Both the position numbers and the translations under genes were made by a program. From an uncultured Thermomicrobiales bacterium (GTDB lineage Bacteria > Chloroflexota > Chloroflexia > Thermomicrobiales > UBA6265), in the NCBI GenBank assembly GCA_902806325.1, contig CADCWE010000064.1, positions 1-37,205 of the forward strand: a stretch of 37,205 nucleotides of DNA, in the 5' to 3' direction. This document shows positions 23,893 through 31,539 of the stretch, piece after piece. Each line of letters begins with the position of its first letter. Position 1 is the first letter of the stretch. A model generated the notes under the pieces. That model was not told the origin of the DNA. It was given only the letters and a program-made list of their open reading frames with translations, and ran no database searches.

Positions 23893-23965
23893 CCCTCACC
23901 CCGGCCCTGGGAGCCACCCCTCTCCCGCGCATTGGGAGAGGGGACCTGAAAGCCTTGCCTGAGGG
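23893..23965 (+). repeat. Dispersed CCCTCTCCC/GGGAGAGGG hairpin repeat (copy 3)
   Basis: The inner arms CCCCTCTCCC (23917-23926) and GGGAGAGGGG (23934-23943) are enclosed by outer CCCTCA (23893-23898) and TGAGGG (23960-23965). The repeat lies between the glutaredoxin-PDZ stop (23988) and the MgtC-family start (23865), on the downstream side of the first. Confidence 0.7.
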
Positions 23966-23987
23966 TGCTGCGGGAATGCGGAGCCGA

Positions 23988-24563
23988 TCAGAACTGCAAG
24001 GTTGCCGTTTGGTCTTCGCCGCCGCGCAGGAAGCGGACCGAGACGGCGTCACCGGCGGCGAGGGTGCCGATCAGTTGGTCCATGGTCGCCATGCCGCGGA
24101 CGCGCTTCCCGGCCAGAGCGACGACGACATCGCCGGGGCGAATGCCGGCCCGGTCGGCGACGGTGTCCGGGCGGACCGCGCCGACGAAGACGCCCTTGGT
24201 GTCCGGCGGCAAGGTGGCGGCGGCTTCGGGATGGCGCGCCAGGTACGATTCGGCGTCGGCGCCGAGGAGGCCGAGCGCGGGCCGCTTCGGCCCGGACAGC
24301 CGCTCGGCAAGTCGGGCGAGGGCGACCTGGTCGAAGCCGAGGATGACCTCGGAATCGGTCGCGACCACCGGCACGCCCTGCTGGCCAGAGCGTCGGATCA
24401 TTTCCATCGCCGCCGCCATGTCTTGGGCGACGTCTTTCTCGACAAACGGCACGTTGTGGGAGCGAAGGAACTCCTTCGCGCGATCGCACCAGGGTCAGGT
24501 CTTGGTGGTGTAGACGGTGACCTGGGGGGCGGACGGGCCGGTCGTCGGAATCGGGGCGGTCAT
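23988..24563 (-). CDS. Candidate selenoprotein: glutaredoxin-PDZ fusion with UGA at the active site
   Basis: Read straight through one UGA, this frame gives a 191-residue protein. Residues 14-90 are a glutaredoxin domain: VTVYTTKT, then codon 23 = UGA, then P24-W25-C26, then the helix DRAKEFLRSHNVPF, the cis-proline loop GQQGVPVV (Pro65) and ILGFDQVALARLAERL. The UGA replaces exactly the first Cys of CPWC. Residues 115-190 form a PDZ domain (GVFVGAVRPDTVADRAGIRPGDVVVAL). ATG 24563 follows AGGAG. A stem-loop fitting the bacterial SECIS rules lies just downstream of the UGA. The likely role is a thiol/selenol redox protein whose PDZ domain binds a partner. Alternatives are a nonsense mutation or sequence error (TGC to TGA). 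Confidence 0.82.
24462..24479 (-). promoter_or_regulatory. bSECIS-like stem-loop after the in-frame UGA
   Basis: On the mRNA, GCGAAGG pairs perfectly with CCUUCGC around an AGUU loop. The UGA is at 24495-24497, and 22 nucleotides separate it from the loop. Bacterial SECIS elements need a stem with a G in the first two loop positions, 16-37 nucleotides after the UGA. All are met, with G second in the loop. It lies inside the coding sequence, as bacterial SECIS elements do. Confidence 0.65.
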
Positions 24564-24630
24564 GGGGGCTCCTGGGATGTTCGGTAAGCGAGCGGTTCGA
24601 TTGCTGGCGAAATGATAGCAGGGGTGGATT

Positions 24631-24680
24631 GGCGCGGTGGGACGAGGGCGCGATGCATCGCGCCCTCGTCCCACCGCGCC
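24631..24680. repeat. Perfect 50-bp palindrome
   Basis: The 25 bases 24631-24655 are the exact reverse complement of 24656-24680, with no spacer (centre GATGCATC). It lies between the DtxR-family regulator stop (24706) and the glutaredoxin-PDZ start (24563). No T-run follows on the minus strand. It could end the metal operon transcript, insulate the selenoprotein gene, or be a dispersed palindromic repeat. Confidence 0.8.
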
Positions 24681-24705
24681 GGGTTCTGGCGACGGTCGGC
24701 CGGTC

Positions 24706-25425
24706 CTACGGCGCGACCTCCCGCTCGACATGCACCGTCCCCGCCAACGGCCGCCCGAGGACGAACTCCCCGCCTTCGGTGCGCACCCGGACCGGGCCAT
24801 CGAACGGCAGGGTCTCGATCAGCTCGATGGCCACGCCGGGGAAGAGACCGAGTTCGCCGAGGTAGCGCAGTTGGGCCGGGTCGCGGTCGGAGACGCGGGC
24901 GATCGCGGCGCGTTCGCCGGGGGCGAGGTCGAGGAGGCGGGTCTCGGGAACCGGGGCGAGGACGCCCTCGCGGCTGGGGATCGGGTCGCCGTGGGGGTCG
25001 ACCGTCGGGTGCCCAAGGGCGGAGTCGAGGCGCGCTTCCAGCGCGTCCGAAAGATGGTGTTCCAGGCGCTCGGCTTCGGCGTGGACCTCGTCCCAGGAGT
25101 AGCCGAGGGTCTCGGAAAGGTAGAGCTCCAGGAGGCGGTGGTGGCGCAGCACCTCGAGCGCGATCTTCTCCCCGGCCGGGGTCAGCCGGACACCGTGGTA
25201 GGGGGTGTGTGCGAGCATTCTTAGCTCGTTGAGGCGCTTGACCATATTGGTCACCGACGGGCCGGAGATGCCGAGTTCGTCGGCCAGGCGCTGGGTCGTC
25301 ACCGTGCCGCCTTCCTGCTCCAAGCGGAAGGCGGCTTTCAGGTAGTCCTCCATCGCGTGGGTGATCCGGGGCGTGGTCTCACCGGCGGCGGTGTTGGGGC
25401 GTTTCGCGGCCGGGGAGGTGGGCAT
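24706..25425 (-). CDS. DtxR/MntR-family metal-dependent repressor with FeoA-type C-domain
   Basis: The 239-residue regulator has three parts. A winged helix (about 20-80) holds MEDYLKAAFRLEQEGG, TQRLADELGISGPSVTNMVKRL and HGVRLTPAGEKIA. A metal-binding dimerisation domain (about 85-150) holds LRHHRLLELYLSETLGYSWDEVHAEAERLEHHLSD. A C-terminal SH3/FeoA-like domain follows (ARVSDRDPAQLRYLGELGLFPG). Such proteins bind DNA when loaded with Fe(II) or Mn(II) and repress uptake genes. It is the last gene of the metal ABC operon (74 bases after the second permease), so it very probably controls that operon. Which metal it senses cannot be decided. ATG 25425 has AAGGA upstream. Confidence 0.93.
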   Translation of the reverse strand: MPTSPAAKRPNTAAGETTPRITHAMEDYLKAAFRLEQEGGTVTTQRLADELGISGPSVTNMVKRLNELRMLAHTPYHGVRLTPAGEKIALEVLRHHRLLELYLSETLGYSWDEVHAEAERLEHHLSDALEARLDSALGHPTVDPHGDPIPSREGVLAPVPETRLLDLAPGERAAIARVSDRDPAQLRYLGELGLFPGVAIELIETLPFDGPVRVRTEGGEFVLGRPLAGTVHVEREVAP

Positions 25426-25499
25426 CCTGGGTCCTTTTCATCGTTGGCGCTGGCGCGGACGGCGGCGTTGGCGTCCCGGGCGGTCGACGGCGATGGGGG

Positions 25500-26591
25500 C
25501 TATCCGGCGGCGACGTCGCGCGCGGCGCCGCGGCCTTGCTCGGTCAACGTGTAGGCGCCGCTGGTGGTTTCCCGGACCAGACCATCACGGACGGCGCCAC
25601 GGGTGACGGCGGCGGCGGTGCGGGCGTTCCAGAGGAAGCGGCAGCGGAGGGTGGCGAGGTCGGCGCTGCCATGATGGCCTTCCAGGTGGGAGAGCAGCAG
25701 GCCGCGGGCGAAGACCCGACGGAGGTGGCGCAGCCGCAGCAGCCGGGCCACCAGCCCGTGCAGGGGCGAGAGCAGGAAGGCGGCGACGAAGAGCAGCCCG
25801 GCCACCGTCGCCATCGCCCCGGCGATCGAGCCGTCGATGCTCCTGGCCAGCCAGTAGCCACCGACCGCCGACGCCGCCCCGGTCCCGACGGCGAGCGCGA
25901 ACATCGTCGTCAGGCGGTCGGTCAGCAGGTAGGCGGTGGACGGGGGTACGATCAGCATCGCGACCACCAGGATCGCGCCGACGCTGTCGAAGGCGACGAC
26001 GGTGGTGGCCGAAACGGCGGCCATCAGCCCGTAGTGGATCACGACCGGCGAAAAGCCGATCGCGGCGGCCAGCCCAGGGTCGAACGTGGCCAGTTTCAGT
26101 TCCTTGTAGAACAGCCCGACGAAGAGCAGGTCGAGCGCCGCCATGATCCCCAGCATCCAGAAGGAGCGGTAACCGAGGTCCAGCCCGAACAGTTCGAACC
26201 GGTAGAACGGGGCGTAGGCGATTTCCCCATACAAGACGTGCTCGACGTCGAGGTGGACCCGGCTCGGAAATCGGGAAACGAAGATGACCCCGAGCGAGAA
26301 CAGCGCCGGGAAGACGAGGCCGATCGCGGCGTCCTCGCGCACCCGGCCGGTGCGATTGATCAGCTCGACCAGCGAGACGGTCAGCAGACCAACCGCCCCT
26401 GCCCCGAGGACCATCAGCAGCGCCGACCGGCCGCCGGTGAAGAAGAATACGCCGACGATGCCGAGCAGGACGCTGTGGCTGATTGCATCGCCGAGCAACG
26501 CCATCCGGCGCAGGACCAGGAAGCAGCCGACCAAGGCACACGACGCCCCGACGAGGACGCCCGTGATGATGACGACGAGTTCGCTGCTCAT
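25500..26591 (-). CDS. Metal ABC transporter permease with C-terminal winged-helix-like tail
   Basis: The 363-residue ABC-3 family (Mn/Zn/Fe) permease has about eight helices over the first 280 residues, including VLVGASCALVGCFLVLRRMALLGDAISHSVLLG and FDSVGAILVVAMLIVPPSTAYLL, both family signatures. Its C-terminal 80 residues are soluble and resemble a winged helix (LATLRCRFLWNARTAAAVTRGAVRDGLV, then YTLTEQGRGAA), which normal ABC-3 permeases lack. ATG 26591 overlaps the stop of the upstream permease by four bases (ATGA), showing tight coupling. The two permeases probably form a heterodimeric channel fed by the lipoprotein. Confidence 0.92.
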   Translation of the reverse strand: MSSELVVIITGVLVGASCALVGCFLVLRRMALLGDAISHSVLLGIVGVFFFTGGRSALLMVLGAGAVGLLTVSLVELINRTGRVREDAAIGLVFPALFSLGVIFVSRFPSRVHLDVEHVLYGEIAYAPFYRFELFGLDLGYRSFWMLGIMAALDLLFVGLFYKELKLATFDPGLAAAIGFSPVVIHYGLMAAVSATTVVAFDSVGAILVVAMLIVPPSTAYLLTDRLTTMFALAVGTGAASAVGGYWLARSIDGSIAGAMATVAGLLFVAAFLLSPLHGLVARLLRLRHLRRVFARGLLLSHLEGHHGSADLATLRCRFLWNARTAAAVTRGAVRDGLVRETTSGAYTLTEQGRGAARDVAAG

Positions 26592-27865
26592 CGCGCCGCC
26601 TCCGTCCCCGGATCGACGACGACCGTTCCCGGGCGCCGCGGGATCGCCTCCGCGGCCTCCTCGCGGGCCAGTTCCGCTTCCAGCAGGCGGAGCGTGTCGT
26701 CCGGCAGCACGCGCTCCATCTCCATCACGCCGTGGTGGATCGCCTCCGGGGGCAGGTTCATCTGCCGACCGAGGTAGCGCTTCCAGACCGCTTCCTGGCG
26801 GCGGGCGCGGCGGACCTCGGTCTCGCCGGTGGGCGTGAGTACCCAGGCGGAATCGGGTCCGGCGCCGACCCAGCCCCGGCGGCGCAGGGCGCGGAGGTCG
26901 CCACCGGCGGCGAGCGCGGGGGCGTCGACGCGGCCGGTCGCCCCGGCGCGGTCGGCGAGGTCGCGCAGCAAGGCGGCGACCTGGAGGCGGCGACGGTGGC
27001 GCCATTGCCGGATCCCGGCCCAGAGGACGCCGCGCTCTGGGGCGAAGAGGACGGAGACGGCGACGATCGCGGTCGCGGCGAGGACGATCGTCGGGCCGGT
27101 CGGCAGGCGGCTGATCCGGGCGCTGAGGACGGCGCCAACGACCCCGCTGAGGGCGCCGAAGAGGCCAGCCAATGCCAACATCCGGCCGAGCCGGTTGGTC
27201 CACTGGCGGGCGGCCGAGGCGGGGGCGATCAGCAGGGCGACCATCAGCACGACGCCGACGGTTTGGAGGCCGATCACCACCGCGACCACGATCAGGGTGG
27301 TCAGCAGGACCGTCAGCGGGGTCGGCGCAAACCCGACCGCGGCGGCGAAATCCGGGTCGAAACTGAGCAGTTTGAACTCCTTAAACAACAGCCAGACGAT
27401 GGCAAGGACGACCGCGCTCAGGACGGCCATCAGTTGGACATCGCGCTCGACCAGGGTCGCCGCCTGGCCGAACAGAAAGCGGTCCAGCCCGCTCTGGGCG
27501 GCATCACCGGTGCGCTGGATTCGGGTCAAGAGCAGGATCCCGACGCCGAAGAAGACCGAGAGGACCACGCCGAGGGCGGCGTCCTCCTTGATCCGGCTGC
27601 CGCGAACGATCGCGAGCAGGGCGAGGGTGCCGATCCAGCCGGAGATCGCCGCGCCGACCATCAGGCCGAAGGTGCCCTTGGCGCCGGTCAGCATGAACGC
27701 CAGGCAGACGCCCGGCAGCGCGGCGTGGGCCAGGGCGTCGCCGACCAGGCTCTGCCGCCGCAGCACGGCGAAGCAGCCGAGGACGCCGCCGACCAGGCCG
27801 AGGACGGCCGAGCCGAGGATCACGTTGCGGAGGGTGTAATCGAGGCCGAGGTCGACGCCGAACAT
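26588..27865 (-). CDS. Metal ABC transporter permease fused to a DtxR-like C-terminal region
   Basis: The 425-residue ABC-3 permease has membrane segments in the first 280 residues (GSAVLGLVGGVLGCFAVLRRQSLVGDALAHAALPG, IGLQTVGVVLMVALLIAPASAA). A soluble tail of about 140 residues follows. The tail has a winged-helix part (VDAPALAAGGDLRALRRRGWV, WVLTPTGETEVRRAR) and then YLGRQMNLPPEAIHHGVMEMERVLPD, which looks like the metal-binding dimerisation helix pair of DtxR repressors. The tail may sense metal or regulate transport. ATG 27865 is used; in-frame GTGs at 27880 and 27889 are alternatives, and none has a clear ribosome site. Confidence 0.9.
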   Translation of the reverse strand: MFGVDLGLDYTLRNVILGSAVLGLVGGVLGCFAVLRRQSLVGDALAHAALPGVCLAFMLTGAKGTFGLMVGAAISGWIGTLALLAIVRGSRIKEDAALGVVLSVFFGVGILLLTRIQRTGDAAQSGLDRFLFGQAATLVERDVQLMAVLSAVVLAIVWLLFKEFKLLSFDPDFAAAVGFAPTPLTVLLTTLIVVAVVIGLQTVGVVLMVALLIAPASAARQWTNRLGRMLALAGLFGALSGVVGAVLSARISRLPTGPTIVLAATAIVAVSVLFAPERGVLWAGIRQWRHRRRLQVAALLRDLADRAGATGRVDAPALAAGGDLRALRRRGWVGAGPDSAWVLTPTGETEVRRARRQEAVWKRYLGRQMNLPPEAIHHGVMEMERVLPDDTLRLLEAELAREEAAEAIPRRPGTVVVDPGTEAAR

Positions 27866-27898
27866 CAGGTAGCCCGCCACGATCGACACGGGTGGTTG

Positions 27899-27918
27899 GG
27901 GCACGGCATGCCGTGCCC
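27899..27918. repeat. GGCATGCC-core 20-bp palindrome (copy 1)
   Basis: GGGCACGGCATGCCGTGCCC is perfectly self-complementary and lies in the 133-base ATPase-permease spacer of the metal operon. Two near-identical copies occur at 36040-36059 and 36082-36101, each with one mismatch, so it is a dispersed repeat. Confidence 0.75.
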
Positions 27919-27998
27919 GGACGGATTTTCGAGGCGGCGCCATGGGCGGAGGGAGCCGCAAGAAGCACCCCAACGGGCATGGAGAACAATGGCGCTCA

Positions 27999-28787
27999 TC
28001 AGTCCGCCGCCGACGTCGCGGGGCCGTGGTCCGGACCTCCCGCCAAGAAGCCGATCCGGCCGCCGTAGGTGAGGTGGAGGTTGTCGTGGGTAAAGGCGTC
28101 CGCGACCGGGCCGGCGGCGACGAGGCGGACGTTGAGCAGGGCGACCTCGTCGAAGTAGTGGTCGACGGTTTGGAGGTCGTGGTGGACGGCGACGACGGTT
28201 TTGCCTTCGGCGCGCAAGCCGCGCAAGAGTTCCACGATCGCCCGCTCGGTGGTGGCGTCGACCCCGGCAAAGGGTTCGTCCATGAAGTAGAGGCGGGCGT
28301 CCTGGGCCAGGGCGCGGGCGAGAAAGACGCGCTGCTGCTGGCCGCCGGAAAGCTGGCTGATCTGGCGACCGGCGAAATCGGCCATCCCGACCTGGCGCAG
28401 GCACTCCATCGCGACCTCGCGCTCCCGTTTGCCGGGGCGACGGAGCCAGCCGAGGGCGCCGTAGCGGCCCATCGTCACCACGTCCAGGGCGTTGGTCGGG
28501 AAATCCCAGTCCACGGAGCCGCGCTGGGGCACGTAGGCGACCAGGTGTCGCTGCTCGGCGTAGGGCCGGCCGAAAATCTTGACCCAGCCGGCGGCGGCGG
28601 GGACCAGGCCGAGCGCGGTTTTGAGCAGCGTGCTCTTGCCGGCCCCGTTTGGGCCGACGATCGCCATCAGCTTGCCCTCCGGGACCACCAGATCCACGTC
28701 CCAGAGGACGGGTCGCGCCTGGTAGGCGACGGTCAGGTCGCGGACCTCGACGGGGGGCGGGGCGGCGCTGATCGTCGGGTCGCTCAT
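27999..28787 (-). CDS. Metal ABC transporter ATPase
   Basis: The 262-residue ATPase energises the Mn/Zn/Fe importer. It has Walker [14 protein letters not shown]-loop [14 protein letters not shown], the signature [15 protein letters not shown], Walker [13 protein letters not shown] and the H-loop [10 protein letters not shown]. The [25 protein letters not shown] stretch is typical of the MntB/TroB/ZnuC group. Its ATG overlaps the stop of the binding-protein gene by four bases. A 133-base spacer with a palindromic repeat separates it from the permeases. Confidence 0.95.
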   Translation of the reverse strand: MSDPTISAAPPPVEVRDLTVAYQARPVLWDVDLVVPEGKLMAIVGPNGAGKSTLLKTALGLVPAAAGWVKIFGRPYAEQRHLVAYVPQRGSVDWDFPTNALDVVTMGRYGALGWLRRPGKREREVAMECLRQVGMADFAGRQISQLSGGQQQRVFLARALAQDARLYFMDEPFAGVDATTERAIVELLRGLRAEGKTVVAVHHDLQTVDHYFDEVALLNVRLVAAGPVADAFTHDNLHLTYGGRIGFLAGGPDHGPATSAAD

Positions 28788-29731
28788 CGGAGGGCCGCCA
28801 CGATGGCGTCGACGTTGGAGCGGACCATGCCGAGGTACGTCCCGCCGGGGCCGCCCTGGTCGCCGAGGGCGTCGGAGTAGAGCGGGTCGCCGATGAAAAC
28901 CTCGCCGCCGGCGTCGCGGACGGCGAGTTGGACCGCCTCGACGGTGCGGCGGGGGACGCTGGTTTCGACGAAGATCGCCTTGATCTGGCGCTCGGCGATC
29001 ATTCGCGCCACGCGCTCGACGTCGTCGATCCCGGCCTCGGTGTCGGTGCTGATGCCCTGCAAGCCGACCACCTCGGTATCGTAGCGGTCGCCGAAGTAGC
29101 CAAAGGCGTCGTGGGCGGTGACCAGGACCCGGCGCTCCTCGGGGATGCTCGCCAACTGCTCGGCGGCGTAGGCGTCGAGGGCGTCCAATTCGAGATGGTA
29201 GGCGGCGGCGTTGGCGGCGAAGGTCTCGCCGCTGGCCGGATCGACCTCGGACAGGGCGTCGCGGACGCGGTCGACGGCCATCCCCCAGAGCGTCGGGTCG
29301 AACCAGACGTGGGGGTCGTGGTTGCCGTCGAACTCGGGCGGGGAGCGGAGGTCGGTTTCCGGGATCCGGTCGGTGACGGCGACGACCGGCCGCTCCTCGC
29401 CGAGTTTCTCCAGGATCTCGCCCATCTTCCCTTCCAGGTGCAACCCGTTGTAGAAGACGATGTCGGCGTCGGTCAGGCGGGCGATGTCGCCCTCGCTCGC
29501 CTTGTAGAGGTGCGGATCGACCCCGGCGCCCATCAGGGGAACGACCTCGACCCGGTCCCCGCCGACCACACCGACGATGTCGGCGATCTGGCCGATGGTG
29601 GCGACCGCGTTGATCTTGCGCTCGGAGACGGGTCCGGAGGAGGCGGTGCCCCCGCAGGCGGCAAGGAGCGGCAGGAGGAGGGCGAGGGGCAGGATCAGGA
29701 GACGTTGCGAGGGTGGTGTTCGCGGTTTCAT
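28784..29731 (-). CDS. Metal-binding lipoprotein (ZnuA/TroA/MntC-type)
   Basis: The 315-residue precursor has a lipoprotein signal ending LLAACGG, so it is tethered outside the membrane by the Cys. The four cluster A-I metal-site regions are visible: [12 protein letters not shown] (His), HDPHVWFDP (His), [16 protein letters not shown] (His) and [13 protein letters not shown] (Asp). [13 protein letters not shown] is a family hallmark. There is no long His-rich loop, so manganese or iron is somewhat more likely than zinc, but this is uncertain. ATG 29731 is preferred since upstream codons overlap the AT-rich promoter. It heads the metal operon. Confidence 0.94.
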   Translation of the reverse strand: MKPRTPPSQRLLILPLALLLPLLAACGGTASSGPVSERKINAVATIGQIADIVGVVGGDRVEVVPLMGAGVDPHLYKASEGDIARLTDADIVFYNGLHLEGKMGEILEKLGEERPVVAVTDRIPETDLRSPPEFDGNHDPHVWFDPTLWGMAVDRVRDALSEVDPASGETFAANAAAYHLELDALDAYAAEQLASIPEERRVLVTAHDAFGYFGDRYDTEVVGLQGISTDTEAGIDDVERVARMIAERQIKAIFVETSVPRRTVEAVQLAVRDAGGEVFIGDPLYSDALGDQGGPGGTYLGMVRSNVDAIVAALR

Positions 29732-29758
29732 CGGCGGACCTTCACACATGCACCGAGA

Positions 29759-29777
29759 GATAAAATCAAGTTTTGTC
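29759..29777 (-). promoter_or_regulatory. AT-rich dyad ahead of the metal operon (candidate repressor operator)
   Basis: GATAAAA (29759-29765) and TTTTGTC (29771-29777) form a dyad with one mismatch around TCAAG. It sits in the only clearly AT-rich patch near the operon, 28 bases upstream of the lipoprotein start. The DtxR-family regulator encoded at the operon end could bind here. It does not match a textbook DtxR or MntR box. Confidence 0.4.
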
Positions 29778-29957
29778 ATGGCTATAGTAGTGGGGTGGAG
29801 GGATGGGTGCAAGGGGGAGTTGTAGCCAAGACTCGGTCGCGCCACGCGGGTGGGATGGGATCGCGCTCACGGTTGGACCGAAACGGGGCGGCCACGGAGC
29901 GTCGTCCGGTTCCGACGTCAACCCGATTCCCAGCGACCGCGGCTGGGCGACGGCCCG

Positions 29958-31388
29958 TTACCGCCGCCGCTTCGCCTTCTTCGGGTTTGGCCGCCGTGCC
30001 GGTCGGTTCGGCGCGTTGAGGTGGCCGGGCAGCTGGGGCATCCCGGGGGCGCCGAACTCCAGGCCGTCCAAGTCCGGCAATTTGCCCTTTTTGGCCATCG
30101 CGCCGAACTGGCCCATCATCTTCTGCATCTCTTTGAACTGCGTCAGCAGTTGGCCGACTTCCTGGGCGTCGGTGCCGCTGCCGCGGGCAATCCGCTTGCG
30201 GCGGCTGAACTGGATGATGTCGGGGCGGCGGCGCTCCTTCGGGGTCATCGACCGGATGATCGCCTCGATCCGCTTGTAGTCGTCGTCGTTGATCTCGGCC
30301 TTGGCCTGGCGGAGCTGGGCGCCGAGACCGGGGATCATCCCCAGCAACTCGGTCAGCGGCCCCATCTTCTTGATCTTTTGCAATTGGGCCAAGAAGTCCT
30401 CAAGGTCGAACTGGCCCTTGAACATCTTGTCCTGGAGCCGCTCGGCTTCTCCCTCGTCGGTCTGCTCCTGGGCGCGTTCGACCAGGGACAAGATGTCGCC
30501 CATGCCGAGGATGCGGGAGGCGAGACGCTCCGGGTAGAACGGTTCGAGGGCGTCCAGCTTCTCGCCGGTGCCGATGAACTTGATCGGGACGCCGGTCACG
30601 GCGCGGATCGAGAGGGCCGCGCCGCCGCGGGCATCGCCGTCCATTTTGGTCAGGATCAGGCCGGTGACGCCGAGCCGGTCGTTGAAGGCCTGGGCGACGC
30701 CGACCGCTTCCTGGCCGGTCATTGCGTCGGCCACCAGCAGGATCTCGGTCGGCTTGATCTTGTCGCGGATATCGACCAGCTCCTGCATCAGGCGCTCGTC
30801 GATCTGCAGACGGCCGGCCGTATCGACGATGATCGGGTTGAAGCCGCGCTCGCGGGCGAAGCGGACCGCGTTGGTCGCGATGTCGACCGGGTTGGCGGTG
30901 GTCCCTTCGTCGTAAACCGGGATGTTGACCTGCTTGCCGAGGGCCTGGAGCTGGTTGACCGCCGCCGGCCGGTAGACGTCGGCGGCGACCATCAGCGGGT
31001 TGCGGTTCTCTTTCCGCAGGTGCAGCGCCAGCTTGCCGGTGTGGGTCGTCTTGCCGGAACCTTGAAGCCCGACCATCATCACGATCTGGGGCGGGCGCTC
31101 GGGGATCCGCAGCGGTTCCCGCTCGGCCCCGAGGACAGCGATCAGCTCGTCGTGGACGATCCCGATCGCGGTCTGGGCCGGCGTCAAGGACCTTAAGACG
31201 TCCTGACCGATGGCGCGCTCCTGGACCGCGGCGACGAAGTCCTTCGTCACCTTGAAGTTGACGTCGGCTTCCAGCAGCGCGCGGCGGACCTCGCGCATCG
31301 CCTCCTTGACGTCGTCCTCCGTCAGGCGGCCCTTTCGGCCGAGGCGGCCGAGGGTTTCTGTCAGGCGGTCGGAGAGGGATTCGAACAT
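29958..31388 (-). CDS. ffh: Signal recognition particle protein Ffh
   Basis: Ffh binds SRP RNA and signal sequences and delivers ribosomes to the membrane through FtsY. The 476-residue protein has the N domain (MFESLSDRLTETLGRLGRKG), then the G domain with MVGLQGSGKTTHTGKLA, VAADVYRPAAVNQL, VDTAGRLQ, TKMDGDARGG and GTGEKLDALEPF. The C-terminal M domain starts near KMFKGQFDLEDFL, is Met-rich (KEMQKMMGQFGAMAKKG), and contains the RNA-binding SRRKRIARGSG. A basic tail (RRPNPKKAKRRR) ends it. It lies downstream of ftsY on the same strand, 151 bases apart. No SRP RNA gene was seen nearby. Confidence 0.97.
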   Translation of the reverse strand: MFESLSDRLTETLGRLGRKGRLTEDDVKEAMREVRRALLEADVNFKVTKDFVAAVQERAIGQDVLRSLTPAQTAIGIVHDELIAVLGAEREPLRIPERPPQIVMMVGLQGSGKTTHTGKLALHLRKENRNPLMVAADVYRPAAVNQLQALGKQVNIPVYDEGTTANPVDIATNAVRFARERGFNPIIVDTAGRLQIDERLMQELVDIRDKIKPTEILLVADAMTGQEAVGVAQAFNDRLGVTGLILTKMDGDARGGAALSIRAVTGVPIKFIGTGEKLDALEPFYPERLASRILGMGDILSLVERAQEQTDEGEAERLQDKMFKGQFDLEDFLAQLQKIKKMGPLTELLGMIPGLGAQLRQAKAEINDDDYKRIEAIIRSMTPKERRRPDIIQFSRRKRIARGSGTDAQEVGQLLTQFKEMQKMMGQFGAMAKKGKLPDLDGLEFGAPGMPQLPGHLNAPNRPARRPNPKKAKRRR

Positions 31389-31416
31389 GGCTACTCCGTG
31401 GGGAACGGGAACGGGA

Positions 31417-31527
31417 GAGGACTGAGGACTGAGGACTGAGACGACGCGGTGATCGTTCGCGAAATCGAATGGTTCCGGCGTGGACGAGGTGACGGCGGTC
31501 CGTCTCAGTCCTCCGTCCTCAGTCCTC
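31417..31527. repeat. Heptanucleotide tandem repeats forming a 27-bp inverted repeat
   Basis: GGACTGA repeated three times (31419-31439) and its reverse complement near 31505-31526 form arms 31417-31443 and 31501-31527 with one mismatch and a 57-base loop. The array fills the ftsY-ffh spacer. It resembles short tandem heptamer repeats known from some bacterial genomes. The fold could separate ftsY and ffh expression. Confidence 0.7.
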
Positions 31528-31539
31528 GCCCCGTTTCAT

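Noticed and set aside
23988-24452. The glutaredoxin-PDZ gene as a shorter protein starting at ATG 24452
   Set aside because: That start would remove the first strand and the active site, and it lacks a ribosome site. The frame upstream through UGA is clearly glutaredoxin.
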